In this document: piece by piece, positions 1 through 8,707 of the stretch
How positions within the stretch are numbered: position 1 is the first letter of the stretch
Layout of the letters: every line of letters begins with the position of its first letter
From: Chloroflexota bacterium
GTDB lineage: Bacteria; Chloroflexota; Limnocylindria; Limnocylindrales; CSP1-4
DNA: 51,757 bases
Direction of reading: 5' to 3'
Assembly (NCBI GenBank): GCA_003141245.1
Contig: PLLE01000033.1
Span: 1 to 51,757, forward strand
Program-made: the position numbers and the translations under genes
Notes under the pieces: generated by a model
What the model was told of the DNA's origin: nothing
The model's database searches: none
What the model saw: only the letters and a program-made list of their open reading frames with translations

Positions 1-956
1 TTGGCAGCTCGTACACCGCTGCACAGATCGCGGCCCCGATGCTGCGACGGCATGTCCCGGTCGCGACCTCAGTGGTGGTCGCGACCGACGACGTAATGGA
101 CGGGGGAGTGGTCCTGGATCCCGAGACTGTGGCGGTGTTCGTGTCTCGATCGGGCGAACGAGGGTGGCTCGTCGACTCGGTGGAAGCCGCCAGAGAGAGC
201 GGAGCCCTGTGCGTCGCCGTCACGGGATCCGAATCCAGCTTGCTGGCGCAGCGCTCGCATTTCGTCATCGGCACGGCCGAGGGGTCAGAGGCTGCTTACA
301 CCAAGACCAAGAGCGTGATGACCACCGCTGTTGCGCTCATGCAACTCGGTCTCGCCCTAGATGCCGATCGCGGCGCGGAATGGCAGGCCAGACGGGGCGC
401 CCTGCTAGGGATTCCGCAGGTGATCGCAGCCTCGATTGCGGTCGCTGACGAGGCAATCAAGAAGGCGGAGGATTGGTTGGTGGGGCATCAGCGCACCCTG
501 GTGACCGGCACCGGCGCCAACTACGGCGTGGCCCACGAGGGCGCGCTAATTATCCAGGAGGCCGCCGGTTGGGTGGGGCAGTGCGACAACACCGGCGACG
601 CCATACACGGGGCCCTGGGTGTACTTGGACCAGATTGGCTCGTCGTCACTCTTGTTGGAGCGGCAGACTATCGGCTCGGCGTCGCATTCCTCGACCTGGT
701 GCGCGAGTTCGGAGCCGACCGGCTCTGCATCGCCCAGACAGGACTACCCGAGATGCCTCGAGCCGAACGGGTAATCGAGCTGCCATTCGTTGCCGACGGC
801 CTCGTAGCTCCGCTTACCTACCTACCGGCGGTCCAACTCCTGGCCTACCACACGGCGGTCGCCCGGAGCCTCAACCCCGATCACCCGGTGTTCGCCGAGA
901 CCATGCTACGGGCGATGCTGCCCAAGGGGCGAGTCGAGCCGGACTGGAAGGCATGA
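1..956 (+). CDS. SIS-domain phosphosugar-binding protein, 5' end outside the window
   Basis: The reading frame is open from base 3 to the TGA at 954-956. The first visible residues, GSSYTAA, are the sugar-phosphate loop of the SIS fold (compare the isomerase half of GlmS, AgaS and FrlB), so the real start lies upstream and the ATG at 39 is internal. A second SIS hallmark, SRSGE, follows near base 150; family members usually have SQSGET. The C-terminal half carries the second SIS repeat and a PLTYLPAVQLLAYH-like segment typical of two-SIS isomerases or deaminases. The protein probably isomerises, deaminates or deglycates an amino- or ketosugar phosphate in the cytoplasm, but the substrate cannot be read from sequence. 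A paralogue follows 125 bases downstream, so the two probably form one sugar-use operon or a heteromer. Confidence 0.85.
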   Translation, partial: GSSYTAAQIAAPMLRRHVPVATSVVVATDDVMDGGVVLDPETVAVFVSRSGERGWLVDSVEAARESGALCVAVTGSESSLLAQRSHFVIGTAEGSEAAYTKTKSVMTTAVALMQLGLALDADRGAEWQARRGALLGIPQVIAASIAVADEAIKKAEDWLVGHQRTLVTGTGANYGVAHEGALIIQEAAGWVGQCDNTGDAIHGALGVLGPDWLVVTLVGAADYRLGVAFLDLVREFGADRLCIAQTGLPEMPRAERVIELPFVADGLVAPLTYLPAVQLLAYHTAVARSLNPDHPVFAETMLRAMLPKGRVEPDWKA

Positions 957-1081
957 TGTCCTCCGGCGGCACAGACCGCTGACGCCACCGACTGGACGTC
1001 GGAGCGTCCGCGACGCCCCGCGCGACGGAAACGTAGCAGATCGCCGGGCGGCGACCCGGCTTCCCTCGAAAGGAGCATCAA

Positions 1082-2218
1082 ATGGATACGACTGAGAGTC
1101 CACGAGGCGCGGTGGGTAAGCTCGCATCTGCCGCCTTCGACGACTGCGAACGGGCAGTGAGGGACACCATCGCCGCCACGGAGGCCCAGGCGACGGAACT
1201 TGCGGCCGACCTCCGATCACGCGGGATTGAACGGCTCGTTCTCACCGGCGACGGCTGCTCGTACACGGCCGAGCTGGCCTGCGAGCCATCGTTCATCCGC
1301 TGCGCCGGACTGCCGGTCGCCACCGTCGTGACGAGCGATCTCCCCTTCTACGAGGGCCTCGTCGACGACAGAACATGCGTCGTTGTGCTCTCTCGTACCG
1401 GAGAGCGGCAATTCGTTCTCGACGTCGTCGACTCGCTGGCTCGTCGTGGACCTCTGCTGGTTGGGATCACGGGCAATCCCAGGGCCACAACGTTCTGCAG
1501 TCTGGTAGACAAGGTCCTTCAGACCAAGGAAGGGCCGGAGCCTGCGTTCCTGAAGTCCAAGAGCACTCTCGCCGGCATAGTCTCTCTGTTTACGCTCGCC
1601 GCGGCCCTCGGCTCGGCATCTGGTGATGGTCGCCAGCTCGATTTCGCGGTCGTCCGAAAGCTGCCGGCGCTGATCAACGAGGGTCTTCTGATGGCGTCCA
1701 CCTCGATCCGCGCGGCAGCGGAGAGCGCGGCGCGCTGTGAGCATTGGGCGATTCTTGGCTCGGGCGCGTCCTTCGGCGCAGCCGCCGATTGCGCCCTGAA
1801 GCTGCAGGAGATCGCCCAGGTCCACGCCTCTGCGCACCGCTTCGGCTTCTTCTACCACGGGCCGCTGGGCACAATGTCCCCACAGTGGGGGGCCGTCCTA
1901 CTGGTGTCCCCGGAGACTCGTCCATGGGCAGACCGCGTCGCGGGTGAACTCGCCTGGGCCGGGGTCGACCCAATCATCTGGATTGCGGCCGAACCCGCCC
2001 CGGCGTCAGCGACAAGCATCGTGCAGACTCCCGATCTCGGCGGCATGCACGTCGCGTCAGCCGAGCTGTTCGGGCCCGCCGTTCAGCTCCCGGCCCTGTA
2101 CCGATTCATCTACGAGTTGGCAATTGCCCGGCACCTGGATCCTGACCGGCCGCCGAGAATGGAACGCATGCTCGGGTTGATCCTGCCTGCCGGCCAGACT
2201 GAGCCGGACCTGGAATAG
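1082..2218 (+). CDS. Two-SIS-domain phosphosugar isomerase/deaminase-like protein
   Basis: The protein has 378 residues. The start is fixed by GAAAGGAGC 7 bases before the ATG. The first SIS domain (about residues 35-170) contains TGDGCSYTAELA and SRTGERQF. The second (about 200-345) contains LGSGASFGAAADCALKLQE, which resembles the GlmS isomerase-domain motif. The end, ARHLDPDRPPRMER, parallels the ARSLNPDHPVFAET end of the preceding SIS protein, so the two are paralogues. This is the architecture of GlmS-like isomerases lacking the glutaminase domain, AgaS and fructosamine-6-phosphate deglycases. A cytoplasmic role in sugar-phosphate catabolism is likely, and the nearby Hyi-family gene supports a carbohydrate context. 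The exact reaction is unknown. Confidence 0.85.
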   Translation: MDTTESPRGAVGKLASAAFDDCERAVRDTIAATEAQATELAADLRSRGIERLVLTGDGCSYTAELACEPSFIRCAGLPVATVVTSDLPFYEGLVDDRTCVVVLSRTGERQFVLDVVDSLARRGPLLVGITGNPRATTFCSLVDKVLQTKEGPEPAFLKSKSTLAGIVSLFTLAAALGSASGDGRQLDFAVVRKLPALINEGLLMASTSIRAAAESAARCEHWAILGSGASFGAAADCALKLQEIAQVHASAHRFGFFYHGPLGTMSPQWGAVLLVSPETRPWADRVAGELAWAGVDPIIWIAAEPAPASATSIVQTPDLGGMHVASAELFGPAVQLPALYRFIYELAIARHLDPDRPPRMERMLGLILPAGQTEPDLE

Positions 2219-2244
2219 GCCGGCGCGAGAACAGGCCCTGCCGG

Positions 2245-2943
2245 GTGGGTGCAGCGGGACTTCAGCCAGACGGGGTCCGACAACTTGTGACAGCTAGACG
2301 AGGAGATGAGTACGAGGAGCTGGGCAGTTTTCGGGCCGCCGAGGCGCTCTGCGGGCCTCGATCGGCCCTCGGGCCGGTCGCTGTCGGCAAGGTCGATCGG
2401 CTGCGCACGGTCCGCTACCGCGGCGCGCGCCACAGCGGGCCCGGCGAGTACTCCGATCGGCAAGTCGAGCTGACCGTGCTCGCCGGCGAAATGGTGATCA
2501 GCCGCCGCGGTGTCGAGGTCGCCAGCCACCCCCTCGTCGGTCACGGGCGAACTGTCCCTCGATGACGCTCACTATGGCCGGCCTGCTCGCGGGGCCGTCC
2601 GGGCGATCAGGCCCAGGAGCGCGGCCGAGCTTGCGTTCTGCAAATCTGGGCCCGGTCGCCGAGACGTTCCTTCGAGCCGCAGCCGCGACCGGGACGCCGC
2701 GTCTGGCTCACGAGCTCACGGCCATCGCCGAGTGGTGGGCGGCCATATGGAGACGAAGCGCTCTTGGCCGCCCTGGAGAACGCCCTCGCACACCGGCGCC
2801 TGGGAGCAGCCGACATGCGCTCGATCCTCCTCGCCGGAGCAGGCGCCCCGGGCCACCGCTCCGCCGGCGAGCGCCTGAACCTCGATCTACCCACCGTGCC
2901 CGTCCGGCCGCTTTCCGCCTACGCCCTGGAGCTTGTCCCATGA
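2245..2943 (+). pseudogene. IS21 istA transposase, C-terminal remnant with several frameshifts
   Basis: Conceptual translation hops between three frames. Bases 2245-2545 give VDRLRTVRYRGARHS...EVASHPLVGHG, the beta-barrel segment of IstA. Then DDAHYGRPARG appears in the next frame, LGPVAETFLRAAAATGTPRL in the third, and LLAALENALAHRRL...PVRPLSAYALELVP from 2761 to a TGA at 2941-2943. These match the order of the C-terminal third of IS21-family IstA. At least three indels separate the pieces and the catalytic DDE core is missing, so the gene is dead. The stop overlaps an ATG at 2940, as in intact istA-istB pairs. Confidence 0.75.
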
Positions 2944-3026
2944 GCGCGGCGGAAGCTCCCGCGCTCGCGCCCGATCTCGAGCTGGGGCTGCGACACCTCA
3001 AGTTCCGGGCGATGCGCTCGCTCGCG
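2940..3026 (+). pseudogene. IS21 istB helper ATPase, N-terminal scrap
   Basis: The ATG overlaps the istA remnant stop by the usual ATGA arrangement. About 27 residues (MSAAEAPALAPDLELGLRHL, then KFRAMRS) resemble the beginning of IstB. The homology stops before the ATPase core: no Walker A motif follows, and the frame runs into unrelated mobile-element sequence. Confidence 0.6.
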
Positions 3027-3038
3027 TGCTCTTCTGTG

Positions 3039-3125
3039 TCGAGTCTCGACACCGGCCGGGTCCACCTCGCCGGCGTCACGTCCCACACCAGAGTGCTATG
3101 GGTGAGCAGGCAGGCGCGCAACCTG
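3039..3125 (+). pseudogene. Fragment of an rve-type integrase/transposase core
   Basis: About 27 residues (DTGRVHLAGVTSHT, then VSRQARNL) resemble the strand around the first catalytic Asp of retroviral-type integrase-core transposases, usually written ..ATRRVHLAG.T..P...WV.QQARNL. Nothing before or after it in any frame completes the domain. It sits between an istB scrap and serine-recombinase pieces, so it is a third decayed element. The identification rests on pattern memory of one short motif. Confidence 0.5.
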
Positions 3126-3168
3126 TCCATACCGACCGGCGTCGCCATCTCGGCGCGCAAGTTCCGCG

Positions 3169-3363
3169 GACCGGCTCGTGGCGGACTCGCTCGAAGCCAA
3201 CGGGAACGCGAAGCTGCGCGCGCTTGCCGATGCGCAAGAAACCTTGAGCGGGGCCCGCGATACCGACCACTCGCTCGTCGATCCGGCCGAACGGGGCCCG
3301 GATCCTCGCCCTCGCCACCGAATCCCCGCTGTTAGCGAGCCCGCTCAACCCGCGCCCGCCGGA
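3169..3363 (+). pseudogene. Serine recombinase, C-terminal coiled-coil fragment
   Basis: The frame from 3169 reads DRLVADSLEANGNAKLRALA, then DAQETLSGARDTD, which matches the coiled-coil region after the zinc ribbon in large serine recombinases (usually NRLVAD.LE..WN.KLRAL..AQ). Near 3290 a one-base shift is needed to continue as ARILALATESPLL and LNPRPPE, which also fits that family. The partner piece that should precede it lies on the opposite strand immediately downstream, so an inversion has broken the gene. Confidence 0.6.
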
Positions 3364-3533
3364 GGGCGTCGGCCTCGGCTGATCGGACCGCGAGGTCGGC
3401 TCCGACCTCGAGCGGCGCACTCAGCGCGAGCGGGCTGACGGTCTCTACCAGCAGGTCTCCGATCGCCCAATCGATCGGGGCCAAGGTCCGTTTCGGCGGG
3501 ATCTCGCCGGGGAGGGGCTGGAGGCTATGGTGC
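3332..3533 (-). pseudogene. Serine recombinase, internal fragment in inverted orientation
   Basis: Read on the minus strand, this gives IDWAIGDLLVETVSPLALSA, then AEADALRRARVERAR, the segment between the zinc ribbon and the coiled coil of large serine recombinases. In an intact protein it would lead straight into the DRLVADSLEANGN segment, which is instead on the plus strand at 3169-3363. The tail-to-tail arrangement is direct evidence of a local inversion. No catalytic N-terminal serine domain is visible. The 350 bases further right (to 3882) hold no recognisable gene. Confidence 0.6.
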
Positions 3534-3882
3534 ATGGTCCCGACAGGTGGTGGCACTCGACCTTCATTGGCAGGGCGCGTGCCGTCGATGACGGGCCGGA
3601 ACTCGATGAGCTTCTCGAGTGCTTCGCGGATCACGGCTACTACCCCGCACCGGGCAGCGGCTCAGCCCGAGCCTTCGGAGTCTCGATGGCACATGGACCC
3701 AATCGTGACTAAGCGTCTCTTAGGCGATCAAGCCGAGCAACCACTGCGAACTCGACGCGAATGGACATTCTCCGGAAACTTCCAGATCACCGCCACCAGC
3801 ACAGAGACATTCGCAAGTTGACGGCCTGGCCGTGGGCACTCGCATCTGAGTCTCGTGACCGCGGTAGAGCTTGGTAATCAAG

Positions 3883-4761
3883 CTACGTCTCCGATCCGGG
3901 GTCGGCGCCAGTGGATGGGATCGGATGTCGATTTGGATCGAGTCCGGCGCGGTTGTCAGAGACGGGAACTCTATTCCGCTCCTCGATGATCGCCGCCCGA
4001 AAGGGGATCAGCCAGCTCAGGCCCTCCTCGGTGCTGCCCCGGGGCCGGTATTCTGCGCCTACGTAGCCGTCCCAGCCCATCTGGTCAATCGCGGAGAAAA
4101 CGTTGACATAGTTGATTTCGCCCTCGTCGGGTTCCCCCCGGAGCGGGACGCCGGCGAACTGGATATGGCCCAGGTAGGGCCGCACCGCCTCAAGGCGCCG
4201 GATTAGGTCGCCCTGCATGATCTGGGTGTGATAGCAGTCCAACATCAGCCGGAGGTTTGGAGCGCCGACTGCGTCAATGGTCTCCAGGGCCTGCTCGACA
4301 AGGCTCACGTGATAGCCCGGAGCGTCGCGCTGGTTAATCGGCTCAACCACGATGTTCACTCTGTAGGGCGCAGCCGCGGCGCAGGCGTAAGCGAGGTTCT
4401 CGCGGAAGGCCGACTCTGCTGCGGGGGTTCGGCCCGTCCTGCCGGCCATGGCGTTGATGTTCCGGCAACCGATCGCAGCGGCATACGAGACCGCCTCGTC
4501 GATGTAGCGGCGAGCCTCCTCCTCGCGACCCGGCATAGCGGTAACCCCGAAGTCGGCCGGGCCGTTGTGACCCTGCCGAGTGTTGATCCCAAGCATAAGC
4601 AGCCCGGTCTCGACGAGCGCCTCTAGCACTGCCTCCACGGGCACGTCGTACGGCCAGTGGCATTCGACGGCGGCGAAACCGGCCCTGCCGGCGGCCCGGA
4701 TGGCCTCGGGCAGCGTCAGCTCCTTCCAGAGAAACCCCAAATTGGCAGAGAACCTCGGCAT
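3883..4761 (-). CDS. Hydroxypyruvate-isomerase-family sugar isomerase/epimerase (TIM barrel)
   Basis: The protein has 292 residues. The ATG at 4761 has GAAAGGA about 10 bases upstream. The beginning (PRFSANLGFLWKEL, then VECHWPYDVP) is diagnostic of the Hyi/xylose-isomerase-like AP-endonuclease family 2 fold. Likely metal and catalytic residues are visible in VVEPINQRD (Glu), MLDCYHTQIMQGD (Asp, His), HIQFAGVPLRGEPDEGEI (His, Glu) and YVGAEYRP (Glu). The enzyme probably interconverts hydroxypyruvate and tartronate semialdehyde or epimerises a ketose. About 40 residues after the barrel (from about 250) are low-complexity and exceed the usual 260-residue length, so the original stop may have been lost beside the decayed element region. 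It is transcribed away from the upstream IS481 remnant. Confidence 0.8.
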   Translation of the reverse strand: MPRFSANLGFLWKELTLPEAIRAAGRAGFAAVECHWPYDVPVEAVLEALVETGLLMLGINTRQGHNGPADFGVTAMPGREEEARRYIDEAVSYAAAIGCRNINAMAGRTGRTPAAESAFRENLAYACAAAAPYRVNIVVEPINQRDAPGYHVSLVEQALETIDAVGAPNLRLMLDCYHTQIMQGDLIRRLEAVRPYLGHIQFAGVPLRGEPDEGEINYVNVFSAIDQMGWDGYVGAEYRPRGSTEEGLSWLIPFRAAIIEERNRVPVSDNRAGLDPNRHPIPSTGADPGSET

Positions 4762-5142
4762 GACCCCGCGATCCTTTCTGGTCGTCCGCCCACATCCAAG
4801 TTCGTTTGGCTCCGAGAAACGGCCTCAACGACTGCAACAGAAGCGATTGGCTAAGCAGCGGCTGCATGAGATCTGTCCGCGGCTCGCGAAAGCCGTCCCC
4901 AGTGCTGAGTGCGACCGAGATGAAGTCACCTGATCGATCGGGCACCATCACGACCACGGTCGGGTGAAGGCTACCGCGAATGAATCCGCGGTGCTGTCGC
5001 CGAGCGCGACCGGCTGGCGGCTCGGCAATCTGTTTCTCCCGCCCAGATTGGCCGGTCTGTTCGGGAATCTTGTGGTCGACTCCTTCGCAAGCGCGGCCCT
5101 CGTACGGACGTGCTGTTTCACGAGGAAAAGCGGCGCGCCTGG
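4762..5142. other. Intergenic region upstream of the Hyi-family gene
   Basis: No gene can be supported here. The minus strand must hold the promoter of the isomerase gene. The left part is less GC-rich than the surroundings. ACCTGATCGATC occurs here near 4927 and again at about 5171 in the IS481 end, but a 12-base match in 52 kb is not significant by itself. Confidence 0.4.
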
Positions 5143-5612
5143 AGGTGTCTGAGTTCAGGACATAGGTGACACCTGATCGATCAACGATGAGTGGGATATA
5201 CGTGACAGTGCGCTGCATGTCGAAGCATCAGGTGGCCGTCCTCAAGGTCGTCTCGGGCCAGTTGTCCGTCACCGCCGCGGCAACGCAATACGGCATCAGT
5301 CGCGGCCACCTGCACCGGGCTCCTTCGCCGGTATCGGGAAGGCGGACTCGATGCCCTCGAGCCGCGGTCCCGCCGACCGCACGCGAGCCCTCAGCGGACC
5401 TCCGGCGGCCTGCGTGACCGGATCGTCGAACTGCGAAGGGACCTCGTCGCCCGAGGCCTCGACGCGGGCCTCGCCACCATCGCCTGGCACCTCGAGCGCG
5501 AGGGCTTGCCCGTGCCATCGACCTCGACGGTCCGATGCGTCCTCCACGCCGCCGGTCTAGTCACACCCGAGCCGCACAACCGTCCGCGCAGCTCCTGGAT
5601 CCGGTTGGAAAC
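5143..5612 (+). pseudogene. IS481-like transposase remnant (helix-turn-helix part only)
   Basis: The ATG at 5217 starts MSKHQVAVLKVVSGQLSVTA, then TQYGISRGHLHR, a homeodomain-like helix-turn-helix. A one-base insertion near 5318 shifts the frame, after which LLRRYREGGLDALEPRSRRP, GLDAGLATIAWHLEREGLPV and AAGLVTPEPHNRPRSSWIR follow the IS481-family N-terminal half exactly in order. Homology ends near 5612, before the DDE catalytic core. Upstream, AGGTGTC and GACACCT (about 5142-5174) flank a TGAGTTCAGGACATAG stretch that looks like the left terminal inverted repeat. The element is frameshifted and truncated. Bases 5613-5817 hold nothing recognisable. Confidence 0.75.
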
Positions 5613-5817
5613 CGCCGCATCCCAGCGTGGAAACCCGAAAGAGTCCGATGCCCTCGGAGGAGTCGGCGTTCTTCAGATGCCAACGACGAAAGCGCGGATC
5701 ATACGCTTCTCGAGACCGAAGCCTCGCCGATCTCCTCGGAGACCGTCTGGCTGTCTAGGGCGGCGGAGCCCATGTGTTGCCGGTCGCGCTATTTGGTGAT
5801 GATCCGGCAGGATTGGG

Positions 5818-5849
5818 TGGAGACGTGACGGCATCGCTTAATGGAGACG
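5818..5849. repeat. Paired TGGAGACG repeats at a transposon end
   Basis: TGGAGACG occurs at 5818-5825 and 5842-5849 (24-base period), just beyond the stop of the transposase/ATPase pseudogene. Spaced direct repeats at the tip are typical of transposase-binding sites in elements with a DDE transposase plus AAA+ ATPase. No convincing matching end was found beyond 7054. Confidence 0.35.
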
Positions 5850-5864
5850 CGGCCGCCTGAACGT

Positions 5865-7054
5865 TCACTGTTCGCGCGTGAGCTCGGCGACGGCCTTCTT
5901 GGCGCAGGCGTCGTCGACGATCTCCTTGCCATCGGCCGCTGCCGCGATGAGGGCAGCGACCGCGGCGTTGTTGAGGACACGAGGGATGCCGTTGGACTGG
6001 CGATGGAGCCGGACGATCGTGGCCGTTCGGCTCACCCGGCGGTGGACCGACCAGAGGAAGGCGGTCCGAAGCACGTCGGGGTGCGGGTCGCGCCGCTTGA
6101 GCGTGGCATAGCGGGCGAGCGGCGACTCGCCGGTCTCCGAATGGCGGCGAACGTTGAGGTATCGACTGACCCAGGCCCCGAAGCGGTCGTGAGCTCGTCG
6201 AGCGACGCGATCCCGACCGTGGTGGCCTCGAGGAGGAAGCGTTCCCGGATGACCCGGTTGAGGCGCTCCTGCTTGCTCCGTCCTTGCGGCGCATAGGGTC
6301 GGCTGTGGATCAGCCGGATGCCCAAGATCGCGCAGCTTCTTGTGAGCTCGGCGCCGCTGTATGCGCTGCCGTTATCCACGTAGAGCGACTCAGGCAGGCC
6401 GCGGCGCGCGAGGATCGCGCCGTGCAGCACCTCCTGCCCGGCGCACAGGGTCTCGGTGCCGACCCAGCGGCCAGCGACGAGCAGCCGCGAATGGTCGTCG
6501 ACGAGCACGAACAGGCGCGCCCGGATCGAGCCCGGCGCTCGCGGATGGGGTACGAAGGGACCGACGAGCACGTCGCCGATCCAGGGCTCGTTGAGAGCAG
6601 CGGCCTCATAGCGCCCGAACGTGCGGCCGTCGCGCAGCAACTCGGCTCGCGTGAAGCCACGCCGACGGAACTGTTCGGCGAGCGTGCGCTCGGCGATCCG
6701 GACGCCGTGGCGGGTCGCGATGATCTCGGCCATGTGGGCGGCGCTCCGGGCCGGCACTTCCAGACGCAGGCGGATCGCGGTATCGAGCAGGGTCGGGTCC
6801 ACCCTGGCGCTGCCGTGATCGCTCCGCGGCCGGTTACGCAGCCCGACGAGCCCTTCGGCGCGATAGCGGCGGATCCAGCGGTCGAGCGTGTTGCGGCTGA
6901 CGTGGCGAATCTCGCCACCGGGGTCCAGATGGTCGCCGGCGAGCCGGCGGACCATCTGGCCGCGCTCACGGCCAGCGAGCTTCGGATCGAGGGCTTCGGC
7001 GATCAGGTGGTATCGCCAGAGGGAGAGCGCTTCGGCGGTGTCACGGGCGGCCAT
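5865..7054 (-). pseudogene. DDE transposase, frameshifted and fused to the tail of its AAA+ ATPase partner
   Basis: From the ATG at 7054 an open frame of about 285 codons encodes helix-turn-helix domains (HVSRNTLDRWIRRYRAEGL) and an integrase core with all three acidic positions (WIGDVLVGPF, LYVDNGSAY, SKQERLNRVIRERF). Near 6190 one base is missing. In the next frame the expected C-terminus continues (DRFGAWVSRYLNVRRHSE, then DVLRTAFLWSVHRRVSRTAT) up to VRLHRQS near 6005. It then joins NGIPRVLNNAAVAALIAAAA, then ELTREQ-stop, the C-terminal helices of TniB/ExeA-type ATPases. A deletion has therefore removed the transposase end and nearly the whole ATPase gene. Confidence 0.75.
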
Positions 7055-7403
7055 TGGTCATCTCCAGTGGTGGTTCGGGGTGTCCCGGCCATCACAGGGG
7101 CAGCCGCCATACCTGCCAAGGGCGAGCTCGTGTTGGGAGCGAGCAAGGTCCCGCCGGTGATGAGGGCGGCGACGCGCCATACCCCGACTGGCCCGCGACG
7201 GCGCCTCCAGGCCACTGCGAGCGCGGCGACCGCGGCGGCAGCCCGCGGTCTCGGCGCGGCCGGCCGATGACACTGCCTCGGGGAGACGCCGGCGACAACC
7301 CGCGCCGCGGCAGCGGCAGCGGCAGTAACCTTAGCGGAGGCATCGAGCCGCGAACCGGCACGATCCATCGGCCGCCGGGCGCCATGGCGAGGAGGACCAC
7401 TAG
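7055..7403. other. Intergenic stretch upstream of telA
   Basis: No gene is supported. The region is very GC-rich with a GCAGCG run near 7305-7325. The telA ribosome site AGGAGG lies at about 7390. No clear promoter was found. Confidence 0.4.
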
Positions 7404-8684
7404 ATGAGCGACTCGCTCAAGATCGATCAGGTCTCCGGTAGTGCCGTCGCCAGCGGCGTGACGGCCGCGGCAGTGGCGCCCGCACCCGCCCTGGACAACG
7501 CCACGCTCGCACTCGCCGCTCCGGCGCCCGTCGCCGAGATCGCCGCCCCGGCCGCGCAGGACGCGGTCAGGCTCGACGCGGACACGGTCCAGAAGCTCGA
7601 CGGTATGGTCGCGGGCTACGTCGACGCGATCGCCGCGCTCGACGTCCACGACCCCAAGTTCGAGGCCCGCGTCGCCGAGATCCGCAAGCTCGGCGAAGAC
7701 GACATCAAAGCCTCCGCCCAGATCTCCTCGCGCCTCCTCGACCGGCCGGTCACGGCGATGAAGCGGGGCGGCCTCTCCGGCTCGTCCGAGGTGTCGACCA
7801 GCCTGATCCAGCTGCGGCGCCAGGTCGACGAGCTCGATCCGGCCCACCAGGGCGACCTCTTCGCACCCCGCAAGCTCTTCGGCATCCTGCCCTTCGGTAA
7901 CCGCCTGCGCGATTACTTCGATCGGTACCGGTCGAGCCAGAGCCACATCAACGCCATCGTCAAAGCCCTGCAGAACGGCCAGGGGACGCTCCAGAAGGAC
8001 AACGTCGACCTCGAGCAAGAGAAGGCGAACCTGTGGCAGATCATGGAGCGGTTGCGCCAGTACATCTACATGGCGCAGAAGCTCGACGCCGCCCTGACTG
8101 CCCGCATCGCCACGATCGAGGCATCTGATCCTGAGCGAGCCAGGGTCCTCAAGGAAGACATGCTCTTCTACGTCCGCCAGAAGGTGCAGGACCTGACCAC
8201 TCAGCTGGCGGTCAGCGTCCAGGGGTACCTGGCCCTCGACGTCATTCGCCGCAACAACCTCGAGCTGGTCCGGGGCGTGGACCGCGCCACGACCACGACC
8301 GTTTCCGCTCTCCGGACGGCCGTCATCGTGGCCCAGGCCCTCTCCGACCAGAAGCTCGTCCTGGACCAGATCACAGCCCTCAACGCGACGACCTCGAACC
8401 TGATCGAGAGCACGTCGGTGCTGCTGCGCCAGCAGTCCGGTGCGGTCAACGAGCAGGCCGCCTCCTCCACCGTGGAGATCGCGAAGCTGCAGGCGGCCTT
8501 CGACAACATCTACGCCACGATGGACGAGATCGACGCCTTCAAGCTCAAGGCGCTCGACAACATGAGTCAGACCGTCGATGCGCTGACGACCCAGATCGGC
8601 AAGGCCCAGGCCTACCTGGATCGAGCGAAAGCGCGCGACGATGCCGGCTCGGACAAGTCGGGGCTCTCCGCGCTGCCCAAGTAG
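7404..8684 (+). CDS. telA: Toxic-anion resistance protein, TelA/KlaA family
   Basis: The protein has 426 residues. The ATG follows AGGAGGACCACTAG. After an Ala/Pro-rich N-terminus (residues 1-55) the whole TelA domain is present: LFAPRKLFGILPFGNRLRDY, SSQSHINAIVKAL, NLWQIMERLRQYIYMAQKLD, RATTTTVSALRTAVIVAQAL, LDQITALNATTSNLIEST and QAAFDNIYATMDEID. Most of the chain is predicted helical with coiled-coil heptads. TelA proteins are associated with tolerance to tellurite and some cell-envelope-active agents; their molecular action is unsettled. The frame ends 23 bases before the convergent MerR-ArsC gene, so telA is adjacent to, but not co-transcribed with, the arsenic genes. Confidence 0.9.
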   Translation: MSDSLKIDQVSGSAVASGVTAAAVAPAPALDNATLALAAPAPVAEIAAPAAQDAVRLDADTVQKLDGMVAGYVDAIAALDVHDPKFEARVAEIRKLGEDDIKASAQISSRLLDRPVTAMKRGGLSGSSEVSTSLIQLRRQVDELDPAHQGDLFAPRKLFGILPFGNRLRDYFDRYRSSQSHINAIVKALQNGQGTLQKDNVDLEQEKANLWQIMERLRQYIYMAQKLDAALTARIATIEASDPERARVLKEDMLFYVRQKVQDLTTQLAVSVQGYLALDVIRRNNLELVRGVDRATTTTVSALRTAVIVAQALSDQKLVLDQITALNATTSNLIESTSVLLRQQSGAVNEQAASSTVEIAKLQAAFDNIYATMDEIDAFKLKALDNMSQTVDALTTQIGKAQAYLDRAKARDDAGSDKSGLSALPK

Positions 8685-8707
8685 GCTGCGAAGGGGCCGG
8701 ACGCGGA

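Noticed and set aside
3534-3821. Small plus-strand frames of 61-95 codons right of the recombinase remnant
   Set aside because: No ribosome site, no domain and overlapping frames of similar length; they lie in decayed mobile DNA.
7096-7113. A 16-base match, GGGCAGCCGCCATACC, shared with about 49778
   Set aside because: In 52 kb of GC-rich sequence a single 16-base match on either strand is close to chance expectation, and the flanks do not match.
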